Source: Lamellibrachia columna
Lineage: Eukaryota; Annelida; Polychaeta; Sabellida; Siboglinidae
Assembly: GCA_963662155.1 (NCBI GenBank)
Contig: OY759263.1
Coordinates: 18,410,394-18,474,393, forward strand
Direction of reading: 5' to 3'
DNA: 64,000 nucleotides
The position numbers and the translations under genes are program-made. The notes below the pieces were generated by a model. That model made no database searches. It saw only the letters and a program-made list of their open reading frames with translations, and had not been told where the DNA came from. Positions 1 through 13,500 of this stretch are shown here, in pieces. Numbering within the stretch: the stretch's first letter is position 1; every line of letters begins with the position of its first letter.

Positions 1-205
1 CTTTCTCTAAGTTCCTATTTACAAAAGGATGGGGCTGACTAATTCATGTACTGCTGCGCCACCTATTGGCAGATGTTTCCCTCCATTTTTCCTCTTCCTC
101 TGCCTGTCTCGTATCCCTCTTAATGCAGCCTTTCCATGTTAATTGTGGTCTGCACCCTTTTCCATCTGCTATCTTTGGTGGTTTGCTATCTTAAAAATGC
201 ATTTT
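1..205. repeat. dispersed repeat family D, copy 1
   Basis: This stretch shares an ordered series of blocks with 35795-35935 and 38495-38715: a TGGCAGC-type block, a pyrimidine-rich TTTCTTCCTC stretch, TCTCGTATCC, TTAATGTGGTC and CATCTCTGCTTTCTTTG. I know no name for the family. It is seen only by internal comparison, and the copy may begin outside the window. Unlike the other two copies, no minisatellite follows it. Confidence 0.5.
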
Positions 206-1272
206 CTCATTCTGAAATAATTTTCTGATGGAAATATTATTTAATCTTAATCACAGGAACTGATTAAGGTAGCTGGGGCAGCTTGAATTGAGTAGTTTCA
301 GTAGAAGTTTGAAAGAAAAATTACCATTTCTTCAAGGATTGTAGTTGCAATACTGTATAATATTCCAGATTCATAAAATTTAGAGTTTTTTATTTACTTG
401 GTTATGTTACAAGATTTTAAAAAAATTTTGTAAATGTGAAAAAAATAGCAACAAAATGCCAAATTATATCATTCTGAAAAAATCCCTAAAGAAATGAATG
501 ACATACATATAAGTATGACAGTGTCACTAATAACTTTGAGGACATTTAAAAAAAAATAAACGAATTACATCTGCTACACCACCATGAATAAGTTAAGCAA
601 AAGTTGAATGACAGCCTAAAGTGGCAGTGTATTTTTGACACAAACCCTTCACAATCGTAATTCTAATTCATGTAATGTTGTCTATATGTAAGACACATTC
701 ATATACCAAATTGCATATGTGTATCATGCTTGAAATGTGACGTTTTTCACTGGCATTTTATACATTGTTGACAAAACATAACAACCGTTTCTAATATTGA
801 CATGTCCCCTTAATTTGTCGCCACAATCTGTATTTGTAACGTGTTGTCATCTAAGATATCAGGTTACGCCAGCCATCTGACAAAGGCGTGGCAGGGCGTA
901 TTTACAATCATTTTGATTGGCTGGTTATCCGCAGGGTCACCAGGTCACATCTATATATCTGATGTGCACTGAAATCATTCACGGCGAATGAATAAAGCTG
1001 GTTCAAAGATCGAAGCACATGCAGTTGTTACTATTGAAATATCGTTAGTGGTTCTAAGAAGTCCGGGAATTTCCAAAAGGACTGTTTTTTAAAGGATGGA
1101 TTGGCAAAATACTACATTAGTGCCGGGTGATTATTTGTGGCGTCGATATCCAGTTCAATATTACCTGCATGTTATGAGGAAAATAATGAAACTGACACAT
1201 TAGCCGCCCCAGCTACCTTAAAACTGACCAATGGCTGTAAAAGCAAAACTGCCTTAACAATGTAACACTTAC
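206..1272. other. UBXN4 intron 11, no exon found
   Basis: AT-rich DNA downstream (in gene sense) of UBXN4 exon 11. I searched the minus strand for a conserved C-terminal exon and saw none, so the end of the gene is probably to the left of the window. No other gene is supported here. Confidence 0.5.
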
Positions 1273-1502
1273 GACTGAGGTCGATTTCGCTGTCCCGAGG
1301 TTGACTGCGTTGAGGGAGTGTCGGCTGGCTCTGGTGCTGACACCTGGCGGTCAGTGTCATTATACGAGCCATGAGGTTGACTTGGGGTGGCAAACAACAT
1401 GGTACTGATGAAATTCCAGATTCCAAGGAACGGCGATAACAATGTCCACAGAAGACCAGTGCTAGTTGCAACGGGGCCAGCTCTGCTAGCTTCGGACCTT
1501 GC
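1273..1502 (-). CDS. UBXN4: UBXN4 exon 11 (hydrophobic ER segment)
   Basis: Acceptor TATGCAG at 1503 and donor GTAAGTG at 1272. It encodes a Ser/Ala-rich linker, then LLWTLLSPFLGIWNF and an amphipathic stretch, the ER-embedded segment of the family, then a Pro/Ser/Thr-rich tail that continues into an exon not seen. Phase 0 in, phase 2 out. Confidence 0.88.
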
Positions 1503-4500
1503 CTGCATAAACACGAATATGAATACTCTTATTTCAGGTAAAAACCCACATATATACAAATATGCATTAATAATATTTTTTTATAATTATGTATAAAATA
1601 AAAATAAGTTAAACATAAATTAATATGGGGATCAGAATTCAATGGGCACATTGCCATAGAAAAGTTACCCCCATAGAATGTTGACCCTGGTGCTAAATAC
1701 TTATTATTCTGACTGCAATTTAAATATAACAGGTATGTATACATGTATGTAAGTTTGATATACATTATATTTGTATGTTGGGTTTGTATGTAGCATGTTG
1801 AAATAAGTTTTATGCACACTTGTATATAAACAATGTAATAATACAATGTAATAACACAATTAATCAGAATTAATAAAAAATTAATATACTAAAACCAATG
1901 TAACACAGGTTTATGCAGGAATTTATTATATTTAACTAAATCAATAAATACCAAATAATTATATTACATTGGGACTTGGGTGCATAGGTGTGAACGGTTG
2001 ACAACTTTGTGACAATTATTATCTAATTATCCCCATTTATGTTTTATTTAGTTAAATATATGCTACTAATCAACCTAAATGTGTCTCTTTCAGCCCCCCA
2101 AAAATTGGATGGGGTCACAATTCCACAGTGGGGGGTCACATTTCAATAGGCATATCGCTATAGAAAAATTACCCCAGGGTCACAATTCTATATAGAAAAG
2201 TGACCCTCAGGTCACTTTTCTATACCACACCAGGTTAGGCAGTAGGAGACAGTGTCTTTGTAGGTGCTTTTTGTTGGGACAGTTGAATGCCTACTTCAGT
2301 GACAGACTCAGTGACAGGTCTTAGACGTACAATGCTGATACAGAAAGTATCACGACGTTTTACTGCCATATATTATAGGAACAAAGTATCACATCATTGT
2401 CATATATAAACTTTGATCTCTCATAAGGTCGTTCTAGGCATACAATGAAAAACATTCATGGTGTTGGATGTATTTGCATAAACTGTATTTTCACCTAAGA
2501 AAGGTTATGTCCAAATTTCTGTGACATGTGAGGGCATATTGGAAATATTATGTTATCTGCCATTGAACAAAATGTTGTGTCTGTGCTACAAATGTTGTGT
2601 CTGTGCTACAAATGTTGTGTCTGGGCTACAAATGTTGTGTCTGTGCTACAAATGTTGTGTCTGTGCTACAAATGTTGTGTCTGTGCTACAAATGTTGTGT
2701 CTGTGCTACAAATGTTGTGTCTGTGCTACAAATGTTGTGTCTGTGCTACAAATGTTGTGTCTGTGCTACAAATAAGAAATAAAGAAGAATTTGCCACGTT
2801 GATTTACTCCCCAGGGATGCTCTGACATGATTCGTTTACTCCCTGGGGATGCTCTGACATGATTCCTCTACTCCCTGGGGATGCTCTGACATGATTCATC
2901 TACTCCCTGGGGATGTTCTGACATGATTCATCTACTCCCTGGGGATGCTCTAACATTATTCGTTTACTCCCCAGGGATGCTCTGACATGATTCGTTTACT
3001 CCCTGGGGATGCTCTGACATGATTCATCTACTCCCTGGGGATGCTCTGACATGATTCATCTACTCCCTGGGGATGTTCTGACATGATTCATCTACTCCCT
3101 GGGGATGCTCTAACTTTATTCGTTTACTCCCCAGGGATGCTCTGACATGATTCGTTTACTCCCTGGGGATGCTCTGACATGATTCATCTACTCCCTGGGG
3201 ATGCTCTGACATGATTCATCTACTCCCTGGGGATGCTCTGACATGATTCATCTACTCCCTGGGGATGCTCTGACATGATTCGTTTACTCCCTGGGGATGC
3301 TCTGACATGATTCATCTACTCCCTGGGGATGCTCTGACATGATTCATCTACTCCCTGGGGATGCTCTAACATTATTCGTTTACTCCCCAGGGATGCTCTG
3401 ACATGATTCGTTTACTCCCTGGGGATGCTCTGACATTATTCATCTACTCCCTGGGGATGCTCTGACATGATTCGTTTACTCCCTGGGGATGCTTTAACAT
3501 GATTCGTTTACTCCCCAGGGATGCTCTGACATGATTCGTTTACTCCCCAGGGATGCTCTGACATGATTCATCTACTCCCTGGGGATGCTCTGACATGATT
3601 CGTTTACTCCCTGGGGATGCTCTGACATGATTCATCTACTCCCTGGGGATGCTCTGACATGATTCGTTTACTCCCTGGGGATGCTTTAACATGATTCGTT
3701 TACTCCCCAGGGATGCTCTGACATGATTCGTTTACTCCCCAGGGATGCTCTGACATGATTCGTTTACTCCCTGGGGATGCTCTGACATTATTCGTTTACT
3801 CACCAGAGATGCTCTGGCATGATTCATCTACTCCCTGGGGATGCTCTGACATGATTCATCTACTCCCTGGGGATGCTCTGACATGATTCGTTTACTCCCT
3901 GGGGATGCTCTGACATGATTCATCTACTCCCTGGGGATGCTCTGACATGATTCATCTACTCCCTGGGGATGCTCTAACATTATTCGTTTACTCCCCAGGG
4001 ATGCTCTGACATGATTCGTTTACTCCCTGGGGATGCTCTGACATTATTCATCTACTCCCTGGGGATGCTCTGACATGATTCGTTTACTCCCTGGGGATGC
4101 TTTAACATGATTCGTTTACTCCCCAGGGATGCTCTGACATGATTCGTTTACTCCCCAGGGATGCTCTGACATGATTCATCTACTCCCTGGGGATGCTCTG
4201 ACATGATTCGTTTACTCCCTGGGGATGCTCTGACATGATTCATCTACTCCCTGGGGATGCTCTGACATGATTCGTTTACTCCCTGGGGATGCTTTAACAT
4301 GATTCGTTTACTCCCCAGGGATGCTCTGACATGATTCGTTTACTCCCCAGGGATGCTCTGACATGATTCGTTTACTCCCTGGGGATGCTCTGACATTATT
4401 CGTTTACTCACCAGAGATGCTCTGGCATGATTCATCTACTCCCTGGGGATGCTCTGACATGATTCATCTACTCCCTGGGGATGCTCTGACATGATTCATC

Positions 4501-7500
4501 TACTCCCTGGGGATGCTCTAACATGATTCGTTTACTCCCCAGGGATGCTCTGACATGATTCGTTTACTCCCTGGGGATGCTCTAACATGATTCGTTTACT
4601 CCCCAGGGATGCTCTGACATGATTCGTTTACTCCCTGGGGATGCTCTGACATTATTCGTTTACTCCCCAGGGATGCTCTGACATGATTCATCTACTCCCT
4701 GGGGATGCTCTAACATGATTCGTTTACTCCCCAGGGATGCTCTGACATGATTCGTTTACTCCCTGGGGATGCTCTGACATGATTCATCTACTCCCTGGGG
4801 ATGCTCTGACATGATTCATCTACTCCCTGGGGATGCTCTAACATGATTCGTTTACTCCCCAGGGATGCTCTGACATGATTCGTTTACTCCCTGGGGATGC
4901 TCTAACATGATTCGTTTACTCCCCAGGGATGCTCTGACATGATTCGTTTACTCCCTGGGGATGCTCTGACATTATTCGTTTACTCCCCAGGGATGCTCTG
5001 ACATGATTCATCTACTCCCTGGGGATGCTCTAACATGATTCGTTTACTCCCCAGGGATGCTCTGACATGATTCATCTACTCCCTGGGGATGCTCTGACAT
5101 GATTCGTTTACTCCCCAGGGATGCTCTGACATGATTCATCTACTCCCTGGGGATGCTCTGACATGATTCGTTTACTCCCTGGGGATGCTCTAACATGATT
5201 CGTTTACTCCCCAGGGATGCTCTGACATGATTCGTTTACTCCCTGGGGATGCTCTAACATGATTCGTTTACTCCCCAGGGATGCTCTGACATGATTCGTT
5301 TACTCCCTGGGGATGCTCTGACATTATTCGTTTACTCCCCAGGGATGCTCTGACATGATTCATCTACTCCCTGGGGATGCTCTGACATGATTCGTTTACT
5401 CCCTGGGGATGCTCTGACATTATTCATTTACTCCCTAGGGATGCACTGACATGATTTGTTTACTCCCTGGGGATGCTCTGACATTATTCATTTACTCCCT
5501 AGGGATGCTCTGACATGATTCGTTTACTCCCCAGGGATGCTCTGACAAGATTCATTTACTCCCAAGGGATGCTCTGATATGATTCATCTACTCCCTGGGG
5601 ATGCTCTGACATGATTTGTTTACTCCCCAGGGATGCTCTGACATGATTCGTTTATTCCACAGGGATGCTCTGACATGATTTGTTTACTCCCAAGGATGCT
5701 CAAATATGATTTGTTTACTCCCCAGAGACGCTCTGACATGATTCATTTACTCCCAAGGGATGCTCTGATATGATTCATCTACTCCCTGGGGATGCTCTGA
5801 CATGATTTGTTTACTCCCCAGGGATGCTCTGACATGATTCGTTTATTCCCCAGGGATGCTCTGACATGATTTGTTTACTCCCAAGGATGCTCAAATATGA
5901 TTTGTTTACTCCCCAGAGACGCTCTGACATGATTTGTTTACTCCCAAGGGATGCTCTGACATGATTCGTTTACTCCCCAGGGATGCTCTGACATGATTCG
6001 TTTACTCCCTGGGGATGCTCTGACATTATTCGTTTACTCCCCAGGGATGCTCTGACATGATTCATCTACTCCCTGGGGATGCTCTGACATGATTCGTTTA
6101 CTCCCTGGGGATGCTCTGACATTATTCATTTACTCCCTAGGGATGCTCTGACATAATTCGTTTACTCCCCAGGGATGCTCTGACAAGATTCATTTACTCC
6201 CAAGGGATGCTCTGATATGATTCATCTACTCCCTGGGGATGCTCTGACATGATTTGTTTACTCCCCAGGGATGCTCTGACATGATTCGTTTATTCCACAG
6301 GGATGCTCTGACATGATTTGTTTACTCCCAAGGATGCTCAAATATGATTTGTTTACTCCCCAGAGACGCTCTGACATGATTTGTTTACTCCCAAGGGATG
6401 CTCTGACATGATTCGTTTACTCCCCGGGGATGCTCTGACATGATTCGTTTACTCCCTGGGGATGCTCTGACATGATTCACTTAATATTAGCTTTGATTGT
6501 AAATATAATCAGTTGTAATTGATAATTTTATAAAGTCTAATCATAATCGTCATATTCTGTTGTAGCATTACGGTAATAACGTCCAGTAGTCATCATAATC
6601 AATTGTTAAAATTAGTTGTTGTCATGTGTTGTACTCACAAGATGTATTTGTTTGTTTGTTTGTTAACAATTCCATTGATAACATTGATGCTCTATTGAGC
6701 AAGAATATTTATGGTTTTGGAAAATGGGTTTATGAATTTGAAAATGATTCAATAAAATGTATGACCAATTGTATTAATATTGTTAGCAGGCCGGTGTGGT
6801 TTATATGTGGCAAGAGCATTTTATTGTGTACAGTGGTGACTTTACATCCCATTTACATATATTTAGTTATTTTTTTCTTCAATTTTTGCATATAATATTA
6901 TCAGAGAAGCCAACATCACCTTGATCAATGTAATGGCATTACTTTTTATGTTATTTAATTACTACAATCATGAAAGCCCTTTAGATTATAGTATAAATCA
7001 GTGGAGCAAATATCATGTTGATCAATAAATGCACGCATGTTTCACATAGCACTTAAAAGCACACACAATATTGTAATAAAACAGTATTTTATAGCCTATA
7101 ATAATAATAAAAACACTTTTACTTTTTCTCCGTTACTTTATTTTATGTTACTTTGTTCCTGTTAGTTTCTTTCCTACATTCCTACACCTAACCCTTGTTG
7201 TCGACGTACCCATTCTGACGTAACCAAACAAGTTGCCACTGCATTGACTCATGCTGAAACTATATTTTATCTGCAAGGTTTCTGTCTGGTTTCTATTTTG
7301 ATACAACAAACGACTCTCGTCTGCTATCACCCGTCATCAGACTTGTCATGACTGTGTCACGTGACTACAGAACACTGCTATGATCACATTTAAAAAAAAC
7401 AATTGACCGTAATCTATTGTAAACACCACAGCAACACCGCCAACTTGCAGCTTACGTGCGACTGCCACCATGTGGCCCCACTTACCGGCAGAATCATCAC

Positions 7501-10500
7501 AACAGACGTCGGAACGAGTCCCAAATCGAGGAAGGTTTGTGACATGTGTTCGTTTAGGAATTCCCGTTTCGGGAACATGGTAGACAGCCTGAATGCTCCG
7601 AGACTGCTTCCAACATGCTGCGGGATGTCACACACAGTTCAACAGACGTCACACATGGTACAACAGATGTCACACACAGTTCAACCAACATCTCACACAC
7701 AGTACAACAGATGTCACACACGGTACAACAGGCGTCACACACTGTACAACAGTTGTCACACACAGTACAACAGATGTCACACACAGTACAACAGATGTCA
7801 CACACAGTTCAACAGACATCACACATGGTACAACAGATGTCACACACAGTTCAACCAACATCTCACACACAGTACAACAGACGTCACACATGGTACAACA
7901 GGCGTCACACACTGTACAACAGACGTCACACACAGTTCAACAGATATCACACACAGTACAACAGATGTCACACACAGTTCAACAGACATCACACATGGTA
8001 CAACAGACGTCACACAGTTCAACAGAAGTCACACACAGTTTAACAGACGTTACACAGTTCAATAGTCGTCACACAGTTCAACAGACATCACACATGGTAC
8101 AACAGACGTCACACACAGTTTAACAGACGTCACACACGGTAAAACAGACGTCACACAGTTCAACAGTTGTCACACACAGTTCAACAGATGTCACACATGA
8201 CAAACAACACAAATAATGCTGCACACAAATACTCACAAAATGCATTTTAAGACCTTATACTGCCTTTTTATTTACCTCCACATTTAATCGCCAACAAATG
8301 CACCGTTTCTCAAAAATATTTATACAACATCCGCAATGCTTTTACATCACTTTAATTTCCTCTGCATAAGTACTTATTGCATATAGTGTACAGGGTCAGT
8401 TTACAATAGCGATTTCTGTCCAATTTATTGGCCAACACGTGTCATGCGTCACGTGTTATGTGTCATGGAATGACGCGCTGAAAGAATCAGTCATGTGATC
8501 ACCTGCATGAGACCAATTAGCAAGGCCAATGTTTGGTATGATGGTGTTAGGTGTCACTCGACAATCGGGAACAAAAATCACTCATAATGTAAACCAGCCT
8601 TAATACTGTTAGTTGAAAAAGTTTATAGATAATTCATGTCCATAACTTTTTTTATTTTAAATAACCACTGTAAACTGAAGCTGTACAGTTCTGACAGGGA
8701 CAATTTCAAGTTGACATTTCTACTAAAGTCAGATAAAGGTTTGGCTTCAATCACAGCATATATGGTCATTATTGTATTAGCGTAACAAACACACTCACTT
8801 GTGTGACAAAGTCTCGCGCCACGGCTAACGTATCACTGGAAGGGAACTGTTGTGTGACAGACGATCCATCAGGCAGCCGGAACTGAAGAACCGCTGACTC
8901 CCTGTATCAAATAGCAATATTTTAAAAACTTAATTAAACTATTTAATATATTATTATATATCTATATTATAAAGTAGTTTGTGACTGTCTGTTCCTACAT
9001 ATCTCCGTCAGTTTCGCATGTATTGGGCTGAAATTTTGTAGGCCTGCCAGGGGGGCCCATTGGGGTGGTTCATGTATTAAAAAAAATTACCCCGGGGTGA
9101 GGACATTATGTACGTGGAAGTTTGACGTAGATTACGTGAGAACAATAGTACATACAATTGTTAGCAACGCTATGCGTGTTTTCTACAATTGTTGTTTTGT
9201 ACAATTGAGTTACGTGATGTACGTCAAACATCCACATAAGTTTGTTTGTATAGTACGCATGCTTCGTGAAACCGGCATTGGTGCATGAATTTTGGGGCAA
9301 ATAGTCATTGCCATGGCAGTGCCCTACAACAACTTGACTGGGTAGTGCACAGTCACACATGATGATGCATTAATGCAGTGGTTGCTTTTTGTAAATTTAC
9401 TTGTTTTCCAATGCCACACTGAAACCTTAATTAAAACCTGGACTACAAAATAAATGCAAGCAGAAGTTAGTAACAGTTTTTGATTGCTAAATATTCGGTA
9501 CGAATAGATACAACAGAGGAATACCTGCGAGCGGATTCATGTTTGGTGCGTACTTCGCTGCTTGCCGCCTGCCTGGCTTGCTGTTTATTGGCGACCGCCT
9601 GGTCTCGCTCGGCTTTCTCTTGCTGAAACCTCGCTGCTCGCTCAGCCCTGTGTGGAGATGGATAGATGTACATAATAAAAATAAATAATAATAATAGATC
9701 TGTTAAAACATGATGAACATATGCTTTGTAAAATATATTATATATATATATTAAATTTTTTAATGTTCACCTGTCTTGAGCTATCTGTGCCTTCACCCTC
9801 TCCCTCGCTTTTTTTGCCTCTTCTCGGTCCTTCTTCACATTCTCAGCATCTTCCTTCATCTGCTCGTCAGCCTGCTGTTGGCGCATCTGCACAAACCAAA
9901 CAGATAAACAGGTACGTTCTTGCACAGCGCAGCATCCAGTCCTTGGGACTGTTCAAAGCGCTGCACACTTCACCCCCTGGCAGACATGTTCATTCCAACG
10001 CCATTTTGACTTCTCTGGGAAGCATTCAGCCATGCTGCAGTGAAGACCATTCGTTCACATATCAACCATTGTCTATAGCCAGGCAGTCATTTATAGCAGA
10101 GTGAACTGTGGCAACGTGGAGTGAAGAAAATTGGCAGAAACAGCAAGAGGAGGATTCCTACCTGGGTTCTCTCAGTTGAAAGCCTGAGGTTCTACCTGCC
10201 ACGCCACCCCGCTCCCAGATAACTCGGCCTAACAGTAACTGCTTGGAATGCAATATACTCTAAGCTCCCATATTATCTGAGATTGCGAAAGTGTGGCCTC
10301 CTGTCTTTACAAGATAGGAAGAAATGCTAGAAGTTTTCAAGATTATTAATGGATTTACTAATATAGACACCAAGAGAATATTCGAGCTAATCCATACCCC
10401 CCGTACAGGAAGACACAACAAGTCAATAGTTCGACACCACAGTCGACTAGATGCACGCCACAAGTTCTTTTCACAGCGAGTAACCAAGCCATGGAATACC

Positions 10501-13500
10501 CTACCAAGCAATTGTGTCAATGCACTAACAGTTAACAATTTCAAAACAAAATATGAAAATTACTGCCATAACCACTGTTTGGGGGGCTATATATGAGCCA
10601 GAAGGCTCCCTGCCCCAAACCCTTTCAAGGTATGATACATAAATGTAATCTTTGGCACAGTAATACCTCAGCAAATGATAATTACTGTACATTCCCTTTA
10701 AATAATCTAATTATAATATTATAATAAAAATCAATCTCTTACTATCACACTGCAGACCTACCTGGTGCTGCTGCTGGCCCATTACCCGTCTTTCCTTCTC
10801 ATTACGCTTTGCCTCGTCTTTCTCCTTCAAAGCCTTCTGCTGCTGCTTCTGAGCAATAAGGTCCTTTGCCCTGATGGAAGATAACAGGTGCCAGTATTGA
10901 CCTATTCTCAAGAAAATACTTCACGAGATAGATCCTGCAGTGAATATTTACTGGACAGATCCTGCAGTGAACATTTACTGGACAGATCCTTCAGTGAATA
11001 TTTACTGGGCAGATCCTGCAGTGAGCATATACTGAACAGACCCTTCAGTGATCGCTAACTGGACAGATCCTGCAGTGAGCATTCACTGGACAGATCCTTC
11101 AGTGAGCATTTACTGGACAGATCCTGCAGTGAGCATTTACTGGACAGATCATTCAGTGAGCATTTACTGGACAGATCCTTCAGTGAGCATTTACTGGATA
11201 GATCCTTCAGCGACCGTTTATTGGACAGATCCTGCAGTGAACATTTACTGGACAAATCCTGCAGTGAGCATTATCTGGACAGATCCTTCAGTGACCGTTT
11301 ATTGGACAGATCCTTCAGTGAGCATTTACTGGACAGGTCCTGCAGTGAACATATATTGGACGGATCCTGCAGTGAACATTTCCCCGGATATACAAACTCC
11401 TACTTTGCAACACGAGAACTGAGAGGGTTGTCAAAATCAGAATTTGCTGCCAACTGTTGAGATGGTACGGAGGTAGACGCAGCCCGAGCCTCAGATGCTG
11501 GTTTCGGCGACTGCGACTGCTCGTCTTTTTCAAGCTCCAGTCTATTCAGATGCATCTTAAAACAGAAAAATGTGTTAGAATTGCTTGAAAGGAATTGAAA
11601 TCAATTAAACAGAAATGACCCTAGCTATGAATGGTGCAACTGCATATTTTGTTTAAAAGTTTCAGATTTATTTGACTATGCTGCCAGTCTGGAATGTTTA
11701 ACAAACTGTCACTGATTCTGGCTATCAAGTGTTTTGGGAATCTTTGAGGGTGAACGTTTTCAAAATATAACTTGTCAGCATGTGCACTTAATAAGCTTAT
11801 ATACTTAACAACATTTTAATAGCCAACACCAAAAACATGTTGGGCTTTGGTATGCATATTAATAATAATTATTGTAGGTAGGTGTTAACATTTATTTTCA
11901 GATGCATTGTACATGTACTTGTATTAGCATAAATCCTTGAATATCGGTTTGTTCTAGTTGAACCCTTCATATAGTAAACAAACCTGAATCACGGCTTCAA
12001 TTTTGTCGACAAGTGCATCTGCATCCAGGTGACCAGCAGTGACCTCTAGTGGTACCCCACCATCACCGATGAAGAATGTACTCGGGACGCACATTACAGG
12101 GTATGTGTATGCCATCAAGGAATACGACCAGCAAAGAGTACCACTATTCCTTGTTCAGAAAACTTCTCTTTACTAGAGAGAACTGAATACTGCTGCAAAT
12201 CTAACAGTTTTAGGTGTTTCAGAAAGGATACAAATCTGTCCAAACTGCTTGCAGGGCTCACTGTCAAACAGAACAAGTACAACAGTATCAGATACAAAAG
12301 ACAACATCACAAAGCATACATACAATATGTGCACAACTTATACATACAATACATACATACAATACATACAATATGTGCACAACTTATCAGAAAAACTCAC
12401 CACTACCATCGAAGGATTCATGACCATTTCACCTACATTTTGCCTACTCCTTGATCACTGTGTCTGCTAGCTTCATGTACAAGGTCTGGTTCCATCAGGA
12501 CCGTTAGTTGGATGTGGCTTCTTTTAGCAATTCTGTACAAACAGTGACCTTGTAGAAATCAGAGTTTTCCTCAAGTTAAATCTAAGTTTTTTATTTAGTA
12601 AAAAATCTATAAATAAATAATATTTAAGAGGAGTTAGATTTGACTAAGAAAAAGTTTGATTTCTGCAAAGCATAAATATTATTTTACATTTACCAATTTT
12701 TTTTAATATATTAAACTTAAATGGTGATTTTTCTATGGGAGAGTAGCTATCCTAATGCAGAGTAGGTGGCTTAGGAACAATATCAGCACAGACATACTGA
12801 AAGTGTGGATCACTGAGAGTGTAGGCGAAATGGGAGAGCTATCTAAATGCAGAGTAGGTGAAATGGGGATACCCCCTTCCGAGAACACCAACTGGGGACC
12901 CACTACAAGCCGTACAACACTATAAGATTAATAATGGTGAACCTCAAGGGCAAAACCCCAAGAAAGCATGCGGTGACGTACAAGGTAACACACATGGTCT
13001 TGGAAGCTTTGTTGAGCTAGCACTCAGGACTGAGAGGTATCCCAGAGCTAGCACTCAGGACTGAGGGGTATCTGAGAGGTAGCACTCAGGACTGAGAGGT
13101 ATCTGAAAGCTAGCACTCAGGACTGCGAGGTATCTGAGAGGTAGCACTCAGGACTGAGTGGTATCTGATAAGTAGCACTCAGGACTGAGGGGTATCTGAG
13201 AGGTAGCACTCACGACTGAGGGGTATCTGATAGGTAGCACTCAGGACTGAGGTGTATCTGATAGGTAGCACTCAGGACTGAGAGGTAGCACTCAGGACTG
13301 AGTGGTATCTGATAGGTAGCACTCAGGACTGAGAGGTATCTGATAGGTAGCACCCAGGACTGAGAGGTATCTGAGAGGTAGCACCCAGGACTGAGAGGTA
13401 TCTGATACGTAGCACTCAGGACTGAGGGGTATCTGATAGGTAGCACTCATGACTGAGAGGTATCTGATAGGTAGCACTCAGGACTGAGAGGTATCTGAGA

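Noticed and set aside
2801..6478. CRISPR-like appearance of short repeats
   Set aside because: No unique spacers; units follow each other directly in a eukaryotic intron, so it is a satellite.
7403..8123. His/Thr-rich ORFs on plus
   Set aside because: Generated by the 21-bp array on the strand opposite to UBXN4.
12102..12106. AC as the 3' end of the U12-type intron (GT-AC)
   Set aside because: Joining at the AC at 12105-12104 gives TAT ACC CTG TAA, an immediate stop, and breaks the conserved YPVMCVP reading.
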